This document shows positions 26,067 through 31,760 of a stretch of 64,000 nucleotides of DNA, piece by piece. The notes under the pieces were generated by a model. That model was not told the origin of the DNA. It searched no databases and saw only the letters and a program-made list of their open reading frames with translations. The position numbers and the translations under genes are program-made. This DNA comes from CAYYFX01 sp046330135. GTDB taxonomy: Bacteria > ARS69. How positions within the stretch are numbered: position 1 is the first letter of the stretch; each line of letters starts with the position of its first letter. The stretch lies in assembly GCA_046330135.1 (NCBI GenBank), contig JAXLTI010000007.1:248001-312000 (forward strand), given 5' to 3'.

Positions 26067-26945
26067 GTGAACAGCGCTGGAGCCCTCGGCGCGGGCCTCG
26101 CCCGCGTGCAGGCCTTCGCCGAGCTGTTTTGTGCCGGCGTGCGCACGCGCCTGGAGCGCGACGTGGCGGTGGAGACCGCCGAGGCCGCATCCACCTCGCT
26201 CGACGCGCTGGCGGCGGACGTGCAGCACGCCGTTCTTCTCGCCCGCGTGGTCTGGGACGAGAGCGGCGACCGTCACGGCGGCTGCCTCCTGTGGATGGGG
26301 GACCTCGGGCTTCTGCTCGGCGACGAGAAGCGCGATCCCTCCACGCTGACCGACGACGAGGTCGCCACGCTCGACGCGAGCCTGCGCCTCAGCATCGAGG
26401 AGGGCGCCGACGGAGAGATGCCGTTCGAGTGGTCCGCGGTGGAGCGCGTGCTCGCGGGCGATCTCGCGGCCGCGCTGCGCGAAGGCGGCGTCAGCGAGCC
26501 GCACGAATGCGCGCGCGCCGTGGTACGCCTCGGCGACGCCCATCAGACCTTCCTCCTCGTGCCGGCCGATGGAACCGCGATCACGACGAGCGCGGGGGAG
26601 ACGCCGGCGGCGACGGGCGAGGCCGCGGGCGCTCCGGAGAAGGCCGCGGCCGCTCGCCCGGACGAAGCGGCGGTGCCGGCCGGCTATCGGAACCTCGAGC
26701 ACCTGCTGGACGTTCGCCTGCCGCTGACGATCCGCCTCGGGTCCACGCGCATGTCCCTGGACGACGTCCTGCGCCTGGCGCCGGGATCGGTCGTCGAGCT
26801 CGACCGCAGCGAGGACGAGCCGCTGGAGGTCCTCGCGAACGGTCGCGTGATCGCGCGCGGCGAGGTGGTCGTCGTCGACGAGCGCTTCGGGCTGCGCATC
26901 ACGGAGATCGGATCGGCCGAGGAGCGCCTGCGCGCGTCGATCTGA
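26067..26945 (+). CDS. Second SpoA-domain protein, FliN/FliY-like
   Basis: 292 residues. The C-terminal 75 residues form a SpoA domain (LLDVRLPLTIRLGSTRMSLDDVLRL, in part; then GSVVELDRSEDEPLEVLANG and EVVVVDERFGLRITEIGSAEERL). The first 180 residues form an acidic domain with weak CheC/FliY-like character (RVVWDESGDRHGGCLLWMGDLG), followed by an Ala-rich linker. It could be the C-ring FliN partner of FliM or a FliY with a CheY-P-related N-domain. CheC's paired phosphatase motifs are not obvious. In-frame GTGs are at 26061 and 26067. AGGAGG at 26054-26059 gives good spacing only to 26067. Confidence 0.85.
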   Translation: MNSAGALGAGLARVQAFAELFCAGVRTRLERDVAVETAEAASTSLDALAADVQHAVLLARVVWDESGDRHGGCLLWMGDLGLLLGDEKRDPSTLTDDEVATLDASLRLSIEEGADGEMPFEWSAVERVLAGDLAAALREGGVSEPHECARAVVRLGDAHQTFLLVPADGTAITTSAGETPAATGEAAGAPEKAAAARPDEAAVPAGYRNLEHLLDVRLPLTIRLGSTRMSLDDVLRLAPGSVVELDRSEDEPLEVLANGRVIARGEVVVVDERFGLRITEIGSAEERLRASI

Positions 26946-26963
26946 GAGAGCCCGTCCCGGGAG

Positions 26964-26990
26964 AATCTCCCCGCCCCGATCGGGGAGATT
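26964..26990 (+). terminator. Terminator at the end of the flagellar operon
   Basis: Nineteen bases after the stop, AATCTCCCCG pairs perfectly with CGGGGAGATT across a seven-base loop, a 10-bp stem. The 3' arm ends in ATT, followed by TCCCC. The T-run is short, but the stem and position suit an intrinsic terminator closing the C-ring gene unit. Confidence 0.65.
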
Positions 26991-27040
26991 TCCCCGAATC
27001 GGCGCCGGATGCCTGAGCGACGCTCGCGCTCCTTGCCCGG

Positions 27041-27060
27041 TTCCTGCCGATTCCTGCCGA
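27041..27060 (+). repeat. Tandem 10-bp repeat upstream of a sigma-54 promoter
   Basis: TTCCTGCCGA occurs twice in exact tandem, one helical turn apart, at about -63 to -44 relative to the predicted start of the 27078 promoter. A perfect dyad GAGCGACGCTC lies just upstream at 27015-27025. Either could bind an activator or IHF-like protein. Confidence 0.4.
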
Positions 27061-27077
27061 ATCTCGCGCCCGGAACG

Positions 27078-27093
27078 GGGTACGACCATTGCG
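27078..27093 (+). promoter_or_regulatory. Sigma-54-like promoter upstream of the zincin gene
   Basis: GGGTACGACCATTGCG keeps the invariant GG (27079-27080) and GC (27091-27092) at 12-base spacing, and matches ACG and TTGC of the RpoN consensus. The mismatches are -26 (G for T) and -23 (T for C). The predicted start is near 27104, 32 bases before the GTG. Confidence 0.6.
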
Positions 27094-27135
27094 AGGATCT
27101 CCTGGGCCGACTCGGGGTCGGCCAAGGAGACCTCG

Positions 27136-28122
27136 GTGCGCATCCTCCGTCACGCTGCGACCCTCGCCGCCGCATTGGTGCCGGCGATCGCTTGCGCGCG
27201 CATCCAGGTCATCCCCGCCGACCAGGTGCTCGCCCAGAGCGTCGTGGCCGACAAGTCGGGCGCCCGCCTGCTCGTCGACGGCCGCAGCATCGAGCTCGTC
27301 ACGGATCCCTCGGATCCGGCCCTCTCCAAGCTCGGCGACGGCGCGTTCCACCCGATGGACGCCGCGCAGGTCGAGGCCGCCATCCGCGAGATCGCGGGCG
27401 GGCCGTTGCCCGACGCGCGCGTCTACGTGCTGCCGTACCCTCGCCGCGACGTCCTCGAGTCGTGCTGCGAGGGCAACGTCGTGTTCCTCGCCCCGGGCAT
27501 CCGCCCGGTCCGTCCCGAGCACGTTCACGCCACGGTCGTGCACGAGCTGGGGCACGCCGTCGAGAACACGCTGTGCCCCGACGGCTCGACCGCGTGGAAC
27601 GACTACCTCACCCGCCGATCTCTGCGCGATCCGCGCTTCGCGAGCTCCGCGGCGCACGCCGATCGACCGCGGGAGATCTTCGCGGAGGACTTCCGCTTCC
27701 TGAGGGGCGGCGCGCTCGCGACGTCGTCCGGCACGATCGAGAACCAATCCCTGCCTCTGCCCTCGGGCGTCGGCGGCCTGGCCGAGTGGTTCCTGGCGCT
27801 CGCGAGCGTTCGGCCGTCGCCGGGCGGCGGAGCCGATCTCGCACCGATCGCGGCGCCGAATCCCTTCCGAGCCTCGACGGACGGAAGCGTCGTCATCCGC
27901 TTCGCGGCCGCCGCGCCCGTTCCGGGATCCGCACAGGCTTCCGTCTTCGACGCGACCGGGCGGCGCGTCCGCGCCCTCCTGGGCGAGGCGTCGGGACCCG
28001 CCCTCGAGTTCCGCTGGGACGGCATGGACGGATCGGGCCGTCGCGTCGCCTCCGGCGTCTACTTCGTCCGCCTGGAGGCCCGCGCGGCGTCGGCGCCCGC
28101 TCGCGTCCACATCCTGCGCTGA
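27136..28122 (+). CDS. Secreted zincin-type metallopeptidase with FlgD-Ig-like C-terminal domain
   Basis: 328 residues. A signal peptide spans about residues 1-21 (MRILRHAATLAAALVPAIACA). A zinc-binding HELGH (VVHELGHAVEN, 136-140) sits in a region with four Cys and a later EIFAEDF that may supply the third ligand. Residues after about 235 form a beta-rich domain (VVIRFAAAAPVPGSAQASVFDATGRRVR, in part, then SGRRVASGVYFVRLEA) like the FlgD-Ig or Por-secretion C-terminal modules of FCB bacteria. The peptidase family is not recognised, and the substrate is unknown. The GTG at 27136 follows AAGGAGA by five bases. The upstream sigma-54-like promoter suggests regulated expression. Confidence 0.8.
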   Translation: MRILRHAATLAAALVPAIACARIQVIPADQVLAQSVVADKSGARLLVDGRSIELVTDPSDPALSKLGDGAFHPMDAAQVEAAIREIAGGPLPDARVYVLPYPRRDVLESCCEGNVVFLAPGIRPVRPEHVHATVVHELGHAVENTLCPDGSTAWNDYLTRRSLRDPRFASSAAHADRPREIFAEDFRFLRGGALATSSGTIENQSLPLPSGVGGLAEWFLALASVRPSPGGGADLAPIAAPNPFRASTDGSVVIRFAAAAPVPGSAQASVFDATGRRVRALLGEASGPALEFRWDGMDGSGRRVASGVYFVRLEARAASAPARVHILR

Positions 28123-28134
28123 GCGCTGCTCAAC

Positions 28135-28150
28135 TTTCGCACTTTGCACG
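28135..28150 (+). promoter_or_regulatory. Imperfect TTCGCA-N3-TGC element, possible activator site
   Basis: TTTCGCACTTTGCACG resembles the perfect GTCGCA-N3-TGCGAC dyad at 54939-54953, with the second half degenerate. It lies about 120-140 bases upstream of the predicted start of the sigma-54 promoter at 28247. The relation is suggestive only. Confidence 0.3.
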
Positions 28151-28246
28151 TCGCCGCTCGCGCGATCCGCGACACCGCACCAAGGGCATTCCGGGCGATC
28201 GTGGGCTCGCGCGAGCTTCCTTCGCCACCGCCAGCGCGCCGGGCGT

Positions 28247-28262
28247 TGGCACCCGGCTTGCG
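28247..28262 (+). promoter_or_regulatory. Sigma-54 promoter upstream of the FN3 lipoprotein gene
   Basis: TGGCACCCGGCTTGCG matches TGGCACg-N4-TTGC at every strongly conserved position, with 12-base GG-GC spacing (28249 to 28261). The predicted start is near 28273, and the gene begins at 28329. Confidence 0.82.
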
Positions 28263-28328
28263 AGTACGTAATCCGAAAGCGAACGCGCGCGTAAGGGTGC
28301 GCCGCGTCGATTGACGGAGGATGGGACG

Positions 28329-28757
28329 ATGACCCCCCGACTTGGCCTCTTTGGAACGGCCCTGGTTTCTCTGGCCGCGGTCCTGTTCGTGGGCTGCGGC
28401 GACTCGAACAGCCCGACGGCTCCGGCGCCGCCGGACACCACGCCCCCGGCGGTTCCTGCGGGCGTGCAGCTCGCGGCAGCCTTCGATCACCTGCAGGTCA
28501 CTTGGGCCGCGAACTCCGAGCCGGATCTCGCGGGCTACCTGATCACGCAGAGCACGGACGACGGCGCTACGTGGACGGAAGCCACGGCGGCCCCGCTCAC
28601 GACGAACGCCTTCGATACCGCCGCCTGCCCGCAGATCCAGTTCCGCGTGTCCGCGGTGGATCTCTCCTCCAACGAGAGCGCCCCTTCGGCCGCGGTCGGA
28701 TACCACGCACCGAATCGTCAGCCCAAGTTCCCGGCGCAGGATCAGCAGCAGCACTGA
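28329..28757 (+). CDS. Small lipoprotein with one fibronectin type III domain
   Basis: 142 residues. A lipoprotein signal ends in a lipobox-like LFVGC (Cys near residue 23), then SNSPTAPAPPDTTPPAVP. A single FN3-like domain follows (VPAGVQLAAAFDHLQVTWAA, in part; DLAGYLITQSTDDGATW; IQFRVSAVDLSSNESAPSA). The C-terminal tail is Gln/His-rich (FPAQDQQQH). GGAGG eight bases upstream supports ATG 28329 over an earlier ATG at 28311. Function is unknown. A surface-adhesive or scaffolding role would fit the fold, and its expression from a sigma-54 promoter implies regulated surface display. Confidence 0.8.
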   Translation: MTPRLGLFGTALVSLAAVLFVGCGDSNSPTAPAPPDTTPPAVPAGVQLAAAFDHLQVTWAANSEPDLAGYLITQSTDDGATWTEATAAPLTTNAFDTAACPQIQFRVSAVDLSSNESAPSAAVGYHAPNRQPKFPAQDQQQH

Positions 28758-28776
28758 GCGCCTCGAGGCTCGAACC

Positions 28777-28810
28777 GCGGCCCGCCGCCTGACGAAGGCC
28801 GGCGGGCCGC
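28777..28810 (+). terminator. GC-rich hairpin after the FN3 lipoprotein gene
   Basis: GCGGCCCGCCG (28777-28787) pairs perfectly with CGGCGGGCCGC (28800-28810) across a 12-base loop, 20 bases after the stop. No T-run follows. Confidence 0.55.
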
Positions 28811-28840
28811 CTCGCGTCCGGCGGCGCTCCCGCGGGCATC

Positions 28841-28869
28841 TTGACCCTTGCGTGCGATGCGGCTAACGT
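28841..28869 (+). promoter_or_regulatory. Candidate sigma-70 promoter for the M28 peptidase gene
   Basis: TTGACC (28841-28846) and TAACGT (28864-28869) are 17 bases apart. The -35 matches five of six, the -10 only three of six. It lies 53 bases before the ATG. Confidence 0.35.
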
Positions 28870-28921
28870 CGCGGGTTCACGGTCGTTAGGGAAGCTCCGA
28901 CCCCGTCGCCGAGACACCCCC

Positions 28922-31216
28922 ATGCGCGGACTTGCCGGCCCCGTACTCGCGGTCGGGCTCTTCCTCAGCCTCGCTTCCGCCGCGGCCGCCGAGCCGCTCG
29001 TCGTGCCTCCGTTCGATCTCTACGAGACCGCGCCGATCCAGGACGCCGACCTGGCTCGCCTCTCGCTCGCGGGCTGGCAGGTCCTCCACCAGGAGCGGGT
29101 GAACGGCGCCACGTGGATCCTCCTGGCCCTGCCCGACGGGGCCCTGGCGCAGGACGTGGCCGGATCGCGGCCCCGCTATCTCGGACGCGTCCGGAGCGGG
29201 GAGCGTGTCGTCATCGCCGCGCCGCCGCGAGGGGGGGAGGAGCGACTGCGCACCGGGCGTTCCGTCACGATCTCGCCGTCGGGCGCGGGGGTGTCCATCA
29301 CGAGCGAGGACATCGGACCCATCGCGCTCCACTCCCACGACGCCTTTCGCACGCTCGAGCGCCCTTTGCCGACCCCTCGCCCGCGCGCGAACGGACCCGC
29401 CGGGGCTCTGAAAGCGGACCTCGAGCGGGCGAGAGGGTCGGGCGCGGGTCTGCGCAGCGCCGACGACGTGCGGGCTCTCGTGGATCGCGTGAGGCAGGAC
29501 TCGCTCGAGGCGTACGTGCGCTACCTCGCGCAGACGACCTCCGGCAGCGCCGACAATCGCTGGTGGGATCCCGGCCAGCCCGGGGACGCGTCGAGCATCG
29601 TCGCGAAGTCCGACTACGTCCGCCGGAAGCTGCAGGACTATCTCGGGGACTCGAGCAGCGTCGCCGTCTACCAGCACGGCTTCAACGTGCGGAACGCGAG
29701 CGGCCAGACCGTGCGCGTGTACAACATCATCGGCCGCCACCCCTCGTCGATTCCAGGCGCCGGAGCGATCCTCGTCACCGCGCACCTGGACGCCATCGGC
29801 GTGCGCAGCGACCCGGCCAAGCTCTGTCAGCTCCCGTCCAAGATCGGCACTCCGTGCACGATGGCGGCCACGGACACCTGCCGCAACCTCGTCGCGGACT
29901 CCACCCTGTGCAAGTGGGACTCCAGCCGGGACCCCGCGCCCGGCGCCGACGACAACGCCACGGGCATCGCCGCGATGCTCGAGGCCGCGCGCATCCTCTC
30001 GAGCGTGAGCTTCGACTTCGATCTGTACTTCGTGGCGTTCCAGGCCGAGGAGATCGGGCTCGTCGGCTCCGCCGCGTTCGCGGACTCCGTCGTCGGCTCC
30101 GGCCAGCCCGTGTTCGGAGTCCTCAACATGGACATGCTCGGGTACAACGCGGTGCGGAACCAACTCGAGGTCGTCACGGACGAGAGCTCGGGGTGGCTGG
30201 CGGATTGGGTCGTGCAGTCGGCGCAGCAGTTCGTGCCTCAGCTGCCGATGACGAAGCTCCAGGAGCCGTTCGGGAGGAGCGACCACGCGAGCTTCTGGGC
30301 GCGGGGAATCGACGCGGTGCTGCTCCTCGAGGACATCGACCTTCCGTATCCCGGCTACCACACCTACAAGGACACGTGGGAAACCACGTTCCCCTCCACG
30401 GGGCGCCCGAACTCGGAGCTGCAGTTCCTCATGTCCTCGCAGGTCATCATCGCGTCGCTCGCGCGCCTCGCGGTGCTCACGACCGCGCCCGACCTGGCGC
30501 TCCCCCCGGGCGAGCTCGTCGCGCGCCCCGTGGCCGGGCGCTCGTTCATCGCGGGCGAGGACATCCTCCTGACCGCCCACGTGCACAACCTCGGGAACTC
30601 CTCCCTGACGTTCGGGGCGACCACCACGGACTCGCTCACGGCGCGCGTGACGTTCTTCCACGGCGACCCCGCGCGGGGGGGCAGGACCTTGGGGGCGGTC
30701 ACGAAGAAGGCGTTCTTCGCCTCGGGCGGGGTGGTCGACTTCGACCTTCCCTGGAGCACGGCGGGCGTGTCGTCCGGGTTCCAGGCGATCTTCGCGGAGG
30801 TCGAGGGGCTGGACTCGGGGTACGCCCAGACGGAGGTCTCCCCGGCGAACGACGCGACGTCCACGTCGATCTTCCTGCAGGCGCCGGACTCGGAGGGCCC
30901 GCGGACGCTCACGAACTACGTGTTCCCGAACCCGGTGCGCGGTTCACGAAGCGGGCTTCAGCTGTACTACGAGCTCACGCACGACGCCGGCGTGGAGATC
31001 GACGTCTACGACGTCGGCGGCTTGCTGGTGGGGTACTACCGCCTGGACGGGAGCGTGATCACGAATGGGAACCATGCCGGCGTGAACAGGATCGACGCGT
31101 CCCAGTTCCACTGGAACGGAAGCGACCTCGAGAGCGGCGTCTACCTGTACGTGATTCGCACGACGGGCGCCGGCCACGTCAACGAAGTGCGAGGCAAGTT
31201 CGCGGTCGTGCGCTGA
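28922..31216 (+). CDS. Secreted M28-family aminopeptidase with FlgD-Ig-like C-terminal domain
   Basis: 764 residues. A signal peptide ends near residue 23 (SLASAAAAEP). The M28 metallopeptidase core holds the two-zinc ligand set: VTAHLDAIG (His and Asp), PGADDNATGIAAMLEAARIL (bridging Asp), FQAEEIGLVGS (catalytic Glu and zinc Glu), LNMDMLGY (Asp) and YPGYHTYKDT (His). A CARDB-like beta domain follows (about 530-650), then an 80-residue FlgD-Ig/Por-type sorting domain (YVFPNPVRG, VEIDVYDVGG, LESGVYLYVIRT). It probably digests peptides outside the cell. The ATG at 28922 precedes the clear signal peptide. Confidence 0.88.
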   Translation: MRGLAGPVLAVGLFLSLASAAAAEPLVVPPFDLYETAPIQDADLARLSLAGWQVLHQERVNGATWILLALPDGALAQDVAGSRPRYLGRVRSGERVVIAAPPRGGEERLRTGRSVTISPSGAGVSITSEDIGPIALHSHDAFRTLERPLPTPRPRANGPAGALKADLERARGSGAGLRSADDVRALVDRVRQDSLEAYVRYLAQTTSGSADNRWWDPGQPGDASSIVAKSDYVRRKLQDYLGDSSSVAVYQHGFNVRNASGQTVRVYNIIGRHPSSIPGAGAILVTAHLDAIGVRSDPAKLCQLPSKIGTPCTMAATDTCRNLVADSTLCKWDSSRDPAPGADDNATGIAAMLEAARILSSVSFDFDLYFVAFQAEEIGLVGSAAFADSVVGSGQPVFGVLNMDMLGYNAVRNQLEVVTDESSGWLADWVVQSAQQFVPQLPMTKLQEPFGRSDHASFWARGIDAVLLLEDIDLPYPGYHTYKDTWETTFPSTGRPNSELQFLMSSQVIIASLARLAVLTTAPDLALPPGELVARPVAGRSFIAGEDILLTAHVHNLGNSSLTFGATTTDSLTARVTFFHGDPARGGRTLGAVTKKAFFASGGVVDFDLPWSTAGVSSGFQAIFAEVEGLDSGYAQTEVSPANDATSTSIFLQAPDSEGPRTLTNYVFPNPVRGSRSGLQLYYELTHDAGVEIDVYDVGGLLVGYYRLDGSVITNGNHAGVNRIDASQFHWNGSDLESGVYLYVIRTTGAGHVNEVRGKFAVVR

Positions 31217-31232
31217 CCGGGGCGACGAGCTT

Positions 31233-31256
31233 CGGCGGAGCGCGTTCGCTCAGCCG
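31233..31256. terminator. Hairpin downstream of the M28 peptidase gene
   Basis: CGGCGGAGCG and CGCTCAGCCG pair with one mismatch across a CGTT loop, 16 bases after the peptidase stop. The minus-strand micro-ORF ends inside it, so it may terminate both directions. Confidence 0.5.
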
Positions 31257-31357
31257 GGGAACGGTCGCGGCATCCACCAGTGCCCGGCGGCGCCCACGAA
31301 CAACGCCACCGCGAGGATCGCCAGCAGGATTCTGGCCGGCCAAGGGCTCGTGTTCAT
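31250..31357 (-). CDS. Predicted 35-residue membrane peptide
   Basis: MNTSPWPARILLAILAVALF is followed by VGAAGHWWMPRPFPG: one membrane helix with a short N-terminus and a Trp/Pro-rich end. GGGAG lies nine bases before the ATG. The same frame can also be read from an ATG at 31456, coupled to the stop of the 22-residue ORF upstream (ATGA), which would give 68 residues. That longer N-terminus looks like non-coding translation, so the short form is preferred. It is unrecognised. Confidence 0.4.
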   Translation of the reverse strand: MNTSPWPARILLAILAVALFVGAAGHWWMPRPFPG

Positions 31358-31452
31358 CGTCGGCACTCCCGGGTGGGTGGGGAGGTGACGGGCCCCGCGG
31401 CGCTCGAAGGCACCCCGAGGCCCGATCGAACAGTCCTCGAAGATTCCTTCCC

Positions 31453-31521
31453 TCATCGAAGCCACCAGAAGAAGTCCAGGAAGGCGAAGAAGAGACCGCC
31501 CGCAAACAGCAGGGTATTCAT
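31453..31521 (-). CDS. Predicted 22-residue membrane micropeptide
   Basis: A 22-residue ORF, MNTLLFAGGLFFAFLDFFWW followed by LR, forms a single hydrophobic helix very rich in Phe and Trp. GGGAG lies six bases before the ATG in an otherwise empty region. It and the 35-residue ORF downstream both start MNT, and together they resemble a small membrane-peptide operon. No family is recognised. Confidence 0.42.
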   Translation of the reverse strand: MNTLLFAGGLFFAFLDFFWWLR

Positions 31522-31658
31522 GGGTGTCTCCCTTTCTTTCCCTTTCGCGGTTTCCCGCGGGGGCGCAGGGAGTCAGTGCATCGGGCGGGCCATGTAGCCC
31601 CCGGCGAGGCTCTTCTTGCGGGTGTGAACCGACTTCGCAACCGTAACATCCACAAAGA

Positions 31659-31685
31659 CTTCCAGCGGTCTACTCAAGTTCTTTA
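31659..31685 (-). promoter_or_regulatory. Weak sigma-28-like element upstream of the micro-ORFs
   Basis: On the minus strand TAAA is followed after 15 bases by GCTGGAAG, matching four of eight positions of the sigma-28 -10 element GCCGATAA at the correct spacing. It stands in the AT-rich part of the gap, about 140 bases before the first micro-ORF. Confidence 0.22.
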
Positions 31686-31760
31686 CTTCACAAGCACGGC
31701 GCCGGCCACGGGCGTGGTCCGACTGCCCAGAACTTGATCGCGTCGCTGATCGGAATCAGG

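Larger units (their letters stand above)
31217..31760. other. Intergenic region between convergent genes, with two micro-ORFs
   Basis: The region between the M28 peptidase and the SpoIIE phosphatase holds two minus-strand membrane-peptide ORFs (31250-31357 and 31453-31521). A hairpin lies at 31233-31256 and a small one (CTGAT-N4-ATCAG) at 31746-31759, next to the phosphatase stop. Bases 31640-31690 are noticeably AT-rich for this genome and may hold a minus-strand promoter. I see nothing else. Confidence 0.6.

Noticed and set aside
31659..31685. Firm sigma-28 promoter for the micro-ORFs
   Set aside because: Only four of eight -10 positions match. Kept as a weak feature, not a finding.
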